Positions 1-10,359 of a stretch of DNA of 64,000 bases are shown one piece after another. Position 1 is the first letter of the stretch; every line of letters starts with the position of its first letter. The stretch comes from Eutreptiella sp. 'Long Island Sound 2002'. Taxonomy: Eukaryota > Euglenozoa > Euglenophyceae > Eutreptiales > Eutreptiaceae. Position numbers and translations under genes: made by a program. Where the stretch lies: NCBI GenBank assembly GCA_964036045.1, contig OZ038385.1, positions 31,834,641 to 31,898,640 of the forward strand. Direction: 5' to 3'. The notes under the pieces are model-generated. The model was not told the origin of the DNA. It searched no databases and saw only the letters and a list, made by a program, of their open reading frames with translations.

Positions 1-262
1 ATGCATTGTAATTTACATCACATTCCGCCATCTGTGGCAGATATATTCCACAAGGCGCTCACAGTGCCAAAACCTGACAAAGAAAGCGCTCCCAGCGCTC
101 GTAAACGAACAGTATCCAAGCGCTCACGTGGAGCACTACACTACCTCAAAGAGAGCGCTTTGAAAAACACTCACGGTTGCAAACATACTGCGCTTTTGTA
201 GCGCACAAGACTGCAAAGGCATCGCGCTTGTGACAGCGCGCCAACCGCGCAAGCAGCGCACT

Positions 263-1015
263 TTAAAGAGCACTGCTCAGTCCAAGAAGAGATGCCTTTG
301 GTCCTCCCTGGAGTTCACCACAGACTGGCCACACTACTCGCGTGTGGGACACACCTCCTTCCATGTTTGTCGCCACGGTGGAAAATTCACTGGGTCCGAG
401 AGGCTCATAATTTCTCCCAGGGCTCTGCGTTGCTGCACTACTTGGCCACCTCTCCTCTCTCCTTCGACCACCATCAGTACTTGCCCCTTCGGCAGTTGGT
501 GGTACCCTCGTCGTGTTCTCCCCACGGACTGGTTGTGGCAGATTCTCCTTCTTTTTTTGTTGTCGAACATGCTCTTGACCTCCCTCGGGCGCATTCCCTC
601 TTTCGATTCGTGGCGCTGTGGAAGGACCGAACAACAGGGCACCATCAGGTCCACGAGCCACGATGAAGGACTTTTGCAGCCAGCAGCAACTCTCGAGTTC
701 TCTCACTTGGTCCAATGATTTTTCTGTTGCGAGCATCTCAAAACCCTGTCGTTGCATACATTCATGGAGACCACATACCCTTCGCCTCGCTTGACTCAAT
801 AACTTCTGAAACTCTTTTGTGGACTTGAATACTTGACGTCGTGACTGATCGTTGCGTTGAATCTTGTTCTGTTGTTGCGTTCCTTCACTACTTCGTCCTC
901 CGCGAACCATGACCTCTTTCTCAGCGCTACTCAACTGCACCATGATGGAGGTGAAGAGACCTTGAAACTTGTATCTGAAATTTGCATAGAGTTTGGCGAA
1001 AGTGAACTCTTGACC
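263..1015 (-). CDS. Unrecognised coding-like reading frame (possible exon)
   Basis: A minus-strand frame stays open here for about 250 codons with a charged, Gln/Arg/Glu-rich, coiled-coil-like first third and a Pro/Gly-rich last third. I recognise no family. It is preceded on the minus strand by CTCAG/GTAAGG at about 1024-1014, which looks like a 5' splice donor, so this stretch might be intron or an exon read in another frame. The other strand is also open for over 120 codons, so chance openness is possible. There is no promoter or start I would defend. Confidence 0.2.
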   Translation of the reverse strand, partial: GQEFTFAKLYANFRYKFQGLFTSIMVQLSSAEKEVMVRGGRSSEGTQQQNKIQRNDQSRRQVFKSTKEFQKLLSQARRRVCGLHECMQRQGFEMLATEKSLDQVRELESCCWLQKSFIVARGPDGALLFGPSTAPRIERGNAPEGGQEHVRQQKKKENLPQPVRGENTTRVPPTAEGASTDGGRRREERWPSSAATQSPGRNYEPLGPSEFSTVATNMEGGVSHTRVVWPVCGELQGGPKASLLGLSSAL

Positions 1016-1081
1016 TTACCTGAGTTGTTCTCGAGCGCGGCGTTCCTCTTCGAGCACTCCTTCAGCGAGACACTGTATTTC

Positions 1082-1504
1082 TCATTGTTTCCCCTTGATC
1101 GCCTCATGTCCACTTGGACAATACTGAGAAAGCGACGGAGATGCACCATTTCCATACGACGGCGGTACTAGTGGTGGACAAAGGACCTCCAAACGCTGCG
1201 GCAACGTTGTTGTCCTTGGCGGGGCTGGCGCTCGTCTGGACGGCGCCTTGATGGTGTCTTGATTGACGGCTCGGCCGGGCCGTAGACTCCTGTGATTGCA
1301 CTTCTCACTGTTATTGATCTCATCTGCGGCTACAGGGAAAGGCAAAGAAACGTCGTGTATATCTGTTGAATATTTCAAGACCTCAGAGTCTTGTTTCGGC
1401 CAGTACCTTCCCTTGACTTCAGAAGTTTCAATCTCCTCATTTTGAATCTCCTGCAGTTCCATTTTGAAAACCTTGAAGCGACGTCTTTCTTGTAATTGCT
1501 GCAC
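1082..1504 (-). CDS. Unrecognised coding-like reading frame
   Basis: A minus-strand frame of about 140 codons. The N-terminal half is acidic/basic mixed and looks coding (short runs such as EEIETSEVKGRYW), and the C-terminal half is Pro/Ser-rich. It lies just upstream of the 263-1015 frame on the same strand but in another phase, so the two could be exons of one gene or a decayed gene with a frameshift. No domain is recognised. From 1505 to 1890 I see only AT-rich DNA with no gene. Confidence 0.2.
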   Translation of the reverse strand: MQQLQERRRFKVFKMELQEIQNEEIETSEVKGRYWPKQDSEVLKYSTDIHDVSLPFPVAADEINNSEKCNHRSLRPGRAVNQDTIKAPSRRAPAPPRTTTLPQRLEVLCPPLVPPSYGNGASPSLSQYCPSGHEAIKGKQ

Positions 1505-1892
1505 GCAATGAATAAAATGAGTTGATCAATCTTGACTTGGTGATACGGAGTGATTCAACAGATAAGCCGTTTCATGGCCTAAGCAATAATAGACGTTCAG
1601 CACAACACATACACTGTAAACATGCTAAACTCCTACAAAATCAGATCATTTTAACATAAAAACAAAGCTTTTCAAAAGCGGCTTCTATGCACAAATCTGT
1701 GCTCGCGCGTGTTCTGGAGTGCCCAAAAAGGCGGCATCTGCAACACACCACAGCACATAAATTATATTGGGCTATGTCATGCACAACAAGCAAAAATTAG
1801 ACATAATTGCTGTAATCCTGACCCTGCCAAATGCAGAGGTCCACGGAAGAAATCAACCTTGTCCTGTCCTGTCCTGAGCTCCCCTTTACAGT

Positions 1893-3180
1893 ATGCAGAC
1901 CATTGTGGATGCTTGTGGCTGTCATGCCAGCAAGCAGAGCGACAGTAGGGATAGGGGACTGATGTCCAGCTTACCCATACCCTATTGTACTAACTCTCTT
2001 CTCTATGTGGATTTCATCCAAGGCCTACCTCGCTTCGGCGGCTATGATAGTTGCCTAGTGGTCACCTGTGGCATGTCTCACTTCACCCGTGTGTTCCCTT
2101 GCAATAAGAAAATCACAGGTGAGCAGACTGTGAAACTGTTGGTCCAACAATGGTTTGAACCCTATGGAGCACCTAAGCAGGTGCACTCTGATGAGGATGT
2201 ACGCATCCGCAGTGACACTGGATGGTACAAACAAGTGCTGAATGCCCTCAACGTTGACGTAACCACAGGTGTGCCCTATACCCACACGTCAAACCCTCTT
2301 TGTGAGAGACAAAACCGTGTGGTGGAAAAGAATCTGAGAATCCTGATAAAACAGGAACGTACCACAGACACGGTACGCCTAGTGCCCTGGGCAGTGCTGA
2401 CCATGAACTCTCAGAGGAGCTCTTCTACGGGTTTCACCCCCCACGAGCTGTTTCATGGGCGACGACCTGCTTGGTTCTTCAAAACCCCCTTTCCTGAGGA
2501 CTTCAAGAGCCCTGTTGGGGATTGGCTGGAACACAAGCCGTCTTTTGCTAACCATTCTGGGACTAACCTGAGACATATCCGTGACCGTGAGCTGAGCAGA
2601 CGGAATCGCCTAGGGCGGCCTGCCAGTTTGTAGGTTGGTGACCTTGTTTTGGTGCACCATTCACGCCTACCCTTCTGGCCCCGTAACTGTCTACAGGACC
2701 CTTATTTTGGGCCCTATCGTATCATCAGGATAGATGGATCTGGGATCCATGTCAGGTGCAGTCCACATCTAGGTGGTGAACTGCTTTGTGCGCCTAAACA
2801 GTTGAGGCACTATCACTTCCCTGACGATTTCCTGGGATGAATGGCGCCTCAGCGACAGTGGGGTCGAGCGTATTGACCTAGCGAACGCTGCCAGCCCAGA
2901 GGAGGCAGACGAACTCGAGGAGATGACTGCTGATGAGATGGCAGTTGATGGCTACTACGTGGTTGCAGGTATTGGACGCCACGAGTATAAGCAGGGCTGG
3001 AAATTCCTAACCCTATTGGATGGCTATGGGCTATCTGAGGCAACCTGGGAACCCATGTCCGCCTTTATACAGCCAGATGGGAGTATCCACCCCATCTTTC
3101 GTTCTTACCTCGTTGAGAATAACGAGGGACAGCTACTAACCCGTGCTGAGACTCTGTCCCAGCAGAAAAAGAAAAACTAA
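1893..3180 (+). pseudogene. Ty3/gypsy chromovirus integrase core, GPY/F region and chromodomain (3' part of pol)
   Basis: This is the C-terminal part of a chromovirus Pol polyprotein. In order it shows the last Cys pair of the integrase zinc domain (DACGCHASK, about 1905), then a DDE-type catalytic core with YVDFIQGLP (first Asp), HSDEDV (second Asp) and CERQNRVVEKNL (Glu). A GPY/F element (LQDPYFGPYRIIRIDG, about 2690-2740) follows, then a chromodomain (YYVVAGIGRHEYKQGWKF to EATWEPMSAF, about 2950-3060). The frame is broken twice: an in-frame TAG at 2631-2633 between core and GPY region, and a one-base frameshift near 2830, after which the protein continues to the TAA at 3178-3180. The fragment begins abruptly at about 1893. 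Its missing N-terminal partner is on the opposite strand at 6.7-12.8 kb. Confidence 0.9.
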
Positions 3181-3879
3181 TCTCAGTCTGTCAGTCGATT
3201 GACTGTTTCCTAACCTCCGATGGGGCGGTGAGCACTCTTGTGCAGAACAACTAGACCTACTCAGTGTGTGCCAGGACAGGCTCAGAACTCCTGTAGAGCT
3301 CCAGTTACGGTGAATGTACTAACTCCCACCCTCAATCGGGTTCGGCGCTCCAAACACCTACACATCCGCTGCTTGCGGAGCCCTGTTCCTGCCCTGGCTG
3401 TGCCCTGCAGTCCCATGCCTATGGTTACCAGCATGAGCCAGATGGCTGCTTATCAGGTTTACAGCCACTCAGCGAGTGTCTGCCTTGTTGACCATGTATT
3501 GCATGGGAACTGCCCTGACGTAATGACCCTGGGGTGCCAGCGAAGAGCGGTGGCTTACTACTCCAGGGGCAAATGACAAGCAAGGTGTTATGAAGCAAGG
3601 TGTGTCCACCCTCCTTTGGCTAAAGCGTGCCCACAGTTAGGACCCCTGACTGGTCCAGACCCATGCGGTTCTACCCTTCCTTACAGGGTTTACCATACCC
3701 CAAAGTGTGCTACGTATGTCTGTATGTATCTCACTTCTCTCCCCGTCGTGGCTCCCGGAGACCGCGCTTCGCTGACGTCGGACCGAAGGTCCCAATCAGG
3801 TACTATTACCACTCCTATGGGGCCCAGTTTGTGTGCTGGCGCCTAACCTTGGGGGAAGACCGCAAAAGCCCTGCCTACT
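3181..3879. other. Non-coding stretch after the chromovirus pol
   Basis: About 700 bases between the pol stop and a polypurine run. No family-level coding match. By position this is the 3' untranslated interior of the chromovirus. Confidence 0.4.
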
Positions 3880-3894
3880 AGAGGGGAGGGGTGG
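3880..3894 (+). other. Candidate polypurine tract; possible 3' LTR start
   Basis: The run AGAGGGGAGGGGTGG lies 0.7 kb after the pol stop and is followed by TGGCCATGTGTGC. In LTR retrotransposons the plus-strand primer site is such a purine run directly before the TG that opens the 3' LTR. I could not find the matching 5' LTR in the window, so this rests on position and composition only. From 3895 to about 5400 no gene is seen, only scattered single CCCTAA motifs and the inverted repeat listed separately. Confidence 0.25.
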
Positions 3895-4435
3895 CCATGT
3901 GTGCTAAGGGCATACAAAATACCCATTTTTTCTAAGGGCCAAAAGCTAACGCACTCCCCTGTCTACGTTGAAAAGCACGCGGGACAGGAGACACCACTAC
4001 ACTACACTCACTAACGCCAGCACCAGCCTTCGAAGGCAAGGTGACCACTCAGCACTTGCACTCAGCACCTGCGAGGCTTGCTGACCCTAACACCTAGACA
4101 CCCTACTGGGCGTTTATGTCCAAAAGGTCTCGGGCCCTATTGACGCTCCTGTGAAAGAACAAGAGAACACAGCGCTACTAAGCAGCTGTCACCTAACAGG
4201 GATGCCACTACGCGTTTCCCTGTCAGGGCTTGGACGGAATGAGTGCTCATTTTGCGTGCAAAGCGTGTATGTGGAAGATGTCCGACTGTACTTGCCACTC
4301 CAGGCTGAGTTGCAGTTTGTTGATTGTGTGATCAGCGCCCGTTTTAGCTTGGGCAGAAAAATTCAAAGTCGCCGAAGGCAACTGCAGCTGCACCAATCAC
4401 CCTCACCTGCCCACCTGTAAAGCAAAGGCGGATGG

Positions 4436-4523
4436 ACCTGGTAAGTGGCGGAGGAACCAAGACAGCCTCCACGTATTATACGCTCCTCAGGCTGCCCTAT
4501 AATACACTGTCCACTTACCAGGT
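4436..4523. repeat. Perfect 13-bp inverted repeat
   Basis: ACCTGGTAAGTGG (4436-4448) and its exact reverse complement CCACTTACCAGGT (4511-4523) face each other across 62 bases that contain TATTATA and TATAATA stretches. It could fold as a cruciform or RNA hairpin. It lies within the possible LTR. Confidence 0.6.
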
Positions 4524-5413
4524 TACAAGCAAGCAAGCTTAAGGAACTCCACCTGTTCTCTTAAAGAACGTACGGTGGAGTCCCTGGGTAGCCTAAACAA
4601 GAGTTTTACCGTGCGCAACACGCGTGGCCTACCCTTTAATGCGCAATATGCATGCACAGGTATGCACAGGTTTACCATTTCTCCCAATCTTACCCACAGC
4701 AACAAACCATAGCTTGACTCAACCAAGAGGTGAGCTCCTCCTTGGCTTACCTACCTTACTCACCAGGCATCATGTGAATGCTGAAGGTAACACAAACGCA
4801 TAACGACCCTAAGCGTTTACACAAGCCTACGGCGATTTATAAACAACCCTAAGCGATTAATGCATTGTGTGTCATGCACGCTCTTCCTACTTTGTTCCCT
4901 GCAGAAAGAGGAGAGAGAATGGCGCGCTGCACAGCGCAAAACAAGCCTACGCGTTTTAAGCAACCCTATTTTAGTGCTACGGCAACACGAACACGAGGGA
5001 GCACTTTCATTTCTAACCTGTGAAGAGAAGACAAGGGTGGATTAGGGCACAGGGAAAGCGACACAACGTGTGAATGCCTGAATTAGGCACATGCATCGCG
5101 AGCACAGCGCATAGTCTAACCCTACGTGCGCGCTGCATGCTCCATTCGCTTCGCATACCTTTCATCTCTGTGACCTGTGCAGAGCAAAGGAGGTGAGCGC
5201 CCAAACCCCCAACGAACACAGCGGTAAAAACCCTAACGTTTTAGCGAAGCAACCAACACGAACGCAATGCATGCGTGTGAAATGACACTGACATACCTGA
5301 GAGATGGGTTGACCAGCTGCTCTGTGGTGTGGGTTTCTTTTCAATACTTTTTCCTACAGTTTATAAAAAATTGTTGCAACTGTGCAAAAATTTCTTATAC
5401 AACTTTAAAAACT

Positions 5414-5575
5414 ACGGCTCATACCTTCTTTTTCTAGAGCCGTTTACGCTTGCGCAACTCCTTTTCTGGAGTCGGCTTCTCTTGCGCTTGTCTGCGACTT
5501 AAGGTTTTAGTCTAAAAATGACGATTTCTAACGTCGTTTCGTCAATTTTTAGCGATTTGACTTCTTAAATCGCTA
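5414..5575. repeat. Cluster of consecutive short hairpins
   Basis: Five small inverted repeats follow each other in about 160 bases: ACGGCTC/GAGCCGT (5414-5420, 5437-5443); ACTCC/GGAGT (5457-5461, 5468-5472); TTTTAG/CTAAAA (5505-5517); ACGA/TCGT (5521-5537); and TAGCGATTT/AAATCGCTA (5550-5558, 5567-5575). The last is a perfect 9-bp stem with an 8-base loop. The first and last are convincing; the middle ones are short. Confidence 0.45.
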
Positions 5576-5699
5576 CACCTTTCGCTAAACCACAGGATTT
5601 ACTCCCTGTTGGTTCCATTTTCTATTTTTTTTCAGCTCCTGGAGATTTGTGTCCTCCATTGGGATTATCGCTCCGCCCTGGCCCTTGGTCAGGACATTT

Positions 5700-5816
5700 A
5701 CTAAAACGCTGTTTATGCAGCGATAGCCGTACGCATTAGAGCGTTCGACTGTACCCTGGTGGGCAAGCATGTGTGCTCTACGGAGGGAGTCCTGGGTTCA
5801 AACCCCACTACCCCCA
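5700..5816 (+). repeat. tRNA-like relic (tRNA-derived SINE head or pseudo-tRNA)
   Basis: An A-box/D-arm-like stretch (TAGCCGTACGCATTAGAGCG, about 5723-5742) is followed by GACTGTA and, after an insertion-like stretch, by a B box/T-arm (GTCCTGGGTTCAAACCCC, about 5789-5806). The GACTGTA plus insertion recalls an intron-bearing tRNA-Tyr, but acceptor-stem pairing is not convincing, so I treat it as a degenerate copy. From 5817 to 6704 no other feature is seen. Confidence 0.3.
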
Positions 5817-6704
5817 AATTTTTACCTAAAGGTTTCGTCGCACGCTGGCAACTTTTGAGGAATGCCCCATCGAAGGGACATCCTTCACGGTACATTACAC
5901 TATTTTGTAAGGGTACCTACAGTGTGATAGGCTTCTATGAACTGATGGGAATGTTTTTGTTTGGTCTAATGCATTTTCTGAGGTAATTTCGGGATATTTG
6001 AGCCTTTCTCCTTGGGCCTACTAGCTTGATCAACTAGTAGTCCAGGGAGGAGTAAGAAAAAGTCACTGCCATGTTTTTCTTGGAGGGCTTGATCCAGGCC
6101 AAGCCCCCCTTAAAACCCTGATGCTAAGACTTACTCAAGTATTTTTATCTCTCTTTTGAAGCTTACAGTACACTTTCTCAAAGTACCTAGGGTTATAACC
6201 CTAGCCCCCCATGAAGTACACCCCTGCCACTCAACTGAGCGGAGGTATCTTCCTTCATGGAGGTTATACCGAAATAAAATAGGCATTTCATGACTGAGGC
6301 CTTGGAGGTTAGGCCTAGTGGTCCCCCACCCCAAGACCCCTATACTCAACTGGTTCTACCACTTATTGTGGTTCTACCTTTTAACTGTTTCTGAATGCAG
6401 TTGCATGGCCAAGTCATATTCTGTGTCTGGCCTACCTCCTTTGCCCCATATTCCTAACCAGCTCCATGTCATCCAAAAGAGTGCAGATGAAGTGCTTGAT
6501 GCTAACGTGCAGGCTAGAGTAGGGCCAGTTTTCACTTAAAATCATTTGTTTTATCCGTTTGTGATTGAAACTTTGTATTTAAGCCTGCTTTGTCTATCTG
6601 CAGCCCTTCTGTGATACACTGGATTTCAAAACTATTCATTGATTCGATCCATATCCTTTTCTTGCTCTACTTACTGCTTTGGTTTGGGTTTTCAACATCA
6701 AAAC

Positions 6705-7250
6705 CTGCAGGATTTCATCAAAAGCATTAGGGCACGAATGAAGGACATCTTTCTGAAACGACTGCTTGAACAGCTTCAGGGTACGGTCAGCTCCAACATG
6801 ACCACAAGACTCATGTGTTCACCTGAGGCGTGCCGGGATACGGTCGCTAGGCAGGACTATCCGGTCCTCATGCCAGAGGTAGGTCCCGTCCCTCTTCCAT
6901 TGTTCCTGGTTGACCAGGACAGGTTCCAGATGCTTCTTCGGGCGTTTGCAGATGTCTCCAAATTCTTTCAGGTACTCGACTTGTTGGAGTCCATCTAGGG
7001 GTCTGATCATGGTCATGTTGAGGTCCAAGTGTACATCCATACGGCTGAACGCCTCCTTGGCTAGTTCTTCAGACCTAGCACCAATCATGTCGTCAAAGCT
7101 GTTGCGGCTGATGTAGTCCGTACACTCGTTCTTGACGCCCTGGATATGGTTAATTGAGAGCCGTAGCTGGCTCAGGTAGGTCCACCAGCGTCTGAGCTTG
7201 GCCTTCTCAGGTGGGGGTCCCTTCTGGAAGGTGCGGACCGGTTCTTGGTC
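6705..7250 (-). pseudogene. Chromovirus pol: RNase H tail and integrase zinc-binding domain, truncated
   Basis: The pol frame continues after an in-frame TGA at about 7246-7248. It carries the end of the RNase H/connection region (RRWWTYLSQLRLSINHIQG), then a stretch ending DRIPARLR, another in-frame TGA at about 6819-6821, and the His pair of an integrase HHCC finger (THESCGHVGADRTLK). The homology stops at CTGCAG (6705-6710) inside the spacer between the His pair and the Cys pair. The Cys pair and everything after it are on the other strand at 1.9 kb. Confidence 0.75.
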
Positions 7251-7959
7251 TCACAGCCAGACCACTGGGCTGCTCCCCAACAATCCGGACTGAGAAGATA
7301 GCACCAGCATACCAGCGAGCAGTTCTTGCTCATCGGCGGAGTACTTACCCCGGGCCTTGTTCCATTTCCAGTTCCAATGGCCCAGGGGAACCAGGACCCA
7401 TTTGTCGCCAGGGTAGCTGTGCTTGAGGGTACCGTCTCGGCTCAGTCCATCAGTCCCCCATTGGGAAATGGCCGAGTTGAACACCTCCTTCTCTAGTGCT
7501 TGCCACTGGAACAATGTTCCACCTCCACCCACATTGCTGGCGTCAGTCAAGAGTATGATTCCTCCTTGCGCTGTAGGCACGCCCAAGCACTTTGCGTTGG
7601 CCGCTTTGTCCTGGAGCTCGTCAAACGCTTGTTGCTCTTGAGGGCCCCAGCGACAGGTAGTGCTTCTCTTGATGAGGTCCGTCAAGATGGCACTGGTGTA
7701 GGTGAAATTCTTGAAGTGGCGGCGGTAGAAGTTGCACGCCCCAATGAAACTACGTACATCATGAAGTCCCTTCTTGGAGTCTTCATGTCGTACCTTAGCA
7801 TCCATCAGGGGTTTGGCCTTAGAGGCCGCAGGGGTCCACCACCCATAGCCAATGTCGAACCCCACGTACTGCATAATCTCCTGCATGAACTCAGACTTCT
7901 CCAGTTTGAGTCTGGTGTGGTTCTCCTGGAAGACCGCAAAGAAATCACCCAAGAGGATT
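7251..7959 (-). pseudogene. Chromovirus RNase H domain
   Basis: This frame follows the reverse transcriptase after a frameshift near 7960. It contains the tether HDVRSFIGACNFYRRHF, typical after Ty3/gypsy RT, then WGPQEQQAFDELQ and the RNase H strand IILLTDASNVGGGGTLFQW with the first catalytic Asp. YSADEQELLAGML follows, with the catalytic Glu. A tandem repetition of similar Gly-rich loops is absent, so it looks like one domain. It ends at an in-frame TGA near 7246 that interrupts rather than terminates the protein. Confidence 0.8.
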
Positions 7960-9108
7960 AGTGGTCCTCTTGGGTATTCGTTCCCAGGCATACATCGTCA
8001 ATGTGTGCTTCCATCTGGGCGCCTCGGGATATGAGTTCTTGCACCACAGGCATCCGACGTAGGATGGACAGGATCTTTTTCATCAGCTTTTGAAAAGCAG
8101 CGGGTGCATTGGCCACGCCAAAGGGCATGACCTTCCACTTGAACACCCTCCCCTGAGGGGTGACGAAGGCTAGGAGCTCCTGAGCATTGGGCGTCAGGTC
8201 AACTTGCCAGAATTCGCTGCGTTTGTCCATCTTTGTCTTGTAGCGGCAGGAGGCTATCTCTCGAGGGTTGATTCCATGTTAGGAATGGACCCTGAGTGGT
8301 TCAGCGTCTTCTTGTTCAGCTCTCCATGGTCCACCAACAGCCGTTTGGCTGTAGATCCAGGCTTAGCCACCAGGAAACAGGGGCTGCAATGTTGCGGGTA
8401 GTCCCCATCCTTGTACTCCAGAACCAGGCCAGCGTCGATACATTCTTGTATCTGTTGCTCAATTTCATCGACCTGCTCTTTAGGAGCCGGGTAGGGCCTC
8501 CTACGGATGTTGTGACCCACGAACTCGGGCTGCAGCTTGAGGTCCATCCGTACTAGCTTGTCACAGGAAGCTGGAGGGGGTAGTTCTCCGAACACCTCTA
8601 GGTAGGTCCTGATCAGCTTCTGTACTCTAGGGTCCAAGAGCTTGATCTTGCCCTCCAGGTCCTCGTCAGAGTGTAGATTGCTTACCCCTTGCTGTATAGA
8701 AGCCGGGAGGCGATCCTCAACCGGCTCAGCGTCCTTGGTAGTATCCTTCAAGCCTTGATAGGCATTTAGAAGGTCCCGTTCCATAATCTCAGGTGGCCGG
8801 TGGCAGCATAGGCACGCTGGAGGGAGTTCGCATACACATTCCTCTGAGAGTTCATCTTCCTCTGGGGTCCTCACAATGGCATCCCATTCGCTCCTCATGA
8901 GCTTGAGATCCACCCCCCTTTGCCAGGTACTGATCTTCTGTTCTAGGTCCTCCTTCACCTGGGAGATACCTCCCATAGACCCTTGCTTCAACGGCCATGA
9001 GCGGCGGGTAGGCCTAGCGTAGCATAGCTTTTTCGCCACCAATCCCCTCTTGGAGTCCACGTACTCTCTCAGCCTGGGTCGGGGGTCCAATTCCTCGTCC
9101 AAAGGCTC
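7960..9108 (-). pseudogene. Chromovirus reverse transcriptase domain
   Basis: RNA-directed DNA polymerase of a Ty3/gypsy element. Visible motifs are the entry segment RRRPYPAPKEQVDEIEQQI and the substrate-strand segment YPQHCSPCFLVAKPGSTAKRL. LLVDHGELNKKT corresponds to the usual VDYRxLNxxT. FWQVDLTPNAQELLAF carries the first catalytic Asp, WKVMPFGVANAPAAFQKLM is the typical PFGLxNAPxxFQ block, and AHIDDVCLG is the YxDD-equivalent box. A single-base loss near 8254 shifts frame between the fingers and palm, and a second shift lies near 7960. Without these the domain would be complete. Confidence 0.88.
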
Positions 9109-9729
9109 CTATCCCCTCATGGAGAGTAGGAGGTTCTGTGGGGCAGCGTCCTCGGCGTTCTCCACTTTCTCCACGCAAGTATGCACGAAGAAGGCGTCAT
9201 CCTCGGTTTCGTCATCAGAGTGTATTGAGCTGGGTAGCTCGGATAGCCCACACTCTGAGACTACATCAGTATTAGGTACATGGCAGGGGGAGCTGGGGGC
9301 GGTGGTGTCGGACACGACGTATTCGTCTCCTCCTGGAGTAGTCTCCACAGCATCTTGAGGCTGTAGTTGGTCTTTTAGGACACTCAGGGTGTAGCCATCG
9401 CTCTCACGTTGAATTTCCTGGACCATAGGAGGGTCCAGATCTTCTCAGGGCACAGGGGCCAGACCCCTGTCCACCACACTGAGCATACTCCCCCATCCAG
9501 CTTTCCCAATACGCGTCTTACGGTCCAGAGCCACGTAGATGGCGTCATCAGGCAACTGGACGGAGGAGAGCGTCAGCTTGTCCAACAGAGTACGCCAGTA
9601 CTCATTTCCCCCATGGGCTCCCCAGTCGGGGGAACACAGGACCATACGGGAACGTTCTAGGGCCACCTTGGTCAAGACCTTCCCCAGTTCACTGAACCTG
9701 GGGTTCCCGTAGGCCATTCCGAAAGAGGG
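9109..9729 (-). pseudogene. Chromovirus pol linker between protease and reverse transcriptase
   Basis: Same frame as the protease, separated from it by TAG (about 9727-9729) and itself interrupted by TGA (about 9442-9444) and TAG (about 9109-9111). It holds an unassigned conserved-looking block (WRTLLDKLTLSSVQLPDDAI) and a strongly acidic segment rich in Asp, Glu and Ser before the RT. I recognise no enzyme domain. Confidence 0.6.
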
Positions 9730-10359
9730 CTAGTAAAATTTGTAGCAGCAATTTTTCCCCTTGCTGCAGTAGGGGTCTAGGACATGTTGCTTGTCGCTGG
9801 CGAATAGTTCCACGTTCAGGTCTTCCCGGGAGTATCCAAACTCCTTCAGACCTTGGTCTAGGACATCCCCTAGAAGCTGATAGTCCTCCGTCTTGGAGGC
9901 CAGCATCATGGTAGAGGGCTTCTTCTTGCATACCCTCAGGTAACTTGACGTGTGCTCAGATTGCTTCAGAGGTACGGATTCCCGGCCGTCACCATGGTCC
10001 ACATGCAGGACGTAGGGCGCTCCTAGCGTGAGGGATACTATCTGGGCGTGCTGGACGAAGAAGTCAGTCCCTAGAACGAAGTCGAAAGCCTCGGTATCCA
10101 TCACGTAGAACCGATGGGCAATACTCCTGGAGCCCATAGGCACATCAATTTCACAATCCACACAGCTGTGCACCACATGGCCTTCCCCCATCCGTATGGC
10201 AGCGGTAGGCATGACGTTCTTCAGGTTCCCAAGAGGTAAAAGTTTCTTGGCCACAATAGATATAGTGGCCCCAGTATCCAGTACCCCCAGGTATTCTCGT
10301 CCCCCTAGGCGGATACATACCCAGAACACCGAATCGGTTGATACACCGGAGCGTCTCTT
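9730..10359 (-). pseudogene. Chromovirus aspartic protease
   Basis: Retropepsin-type aspartyl protease that would mature the Gag-Pol polyprotein. The active-site loop LGVLDTGATISIV is intact. The second half has FDFVLGTDFFVQH, a typical flap-distal strand of retroviral-like proteases. The frame is the same as gag, joined through a TGA at 10360-10362, so it is read only if that stop is suppressed, or was open before the stop arose. It ends at an in-frame TAG at about 9727. Confidence 0.85.

Noticed and set aside
4800-5260. Telomeric repeat tract (CCCTAA words)
   Set aside because: Single scattered CCCTAA motifs, never in tandem.
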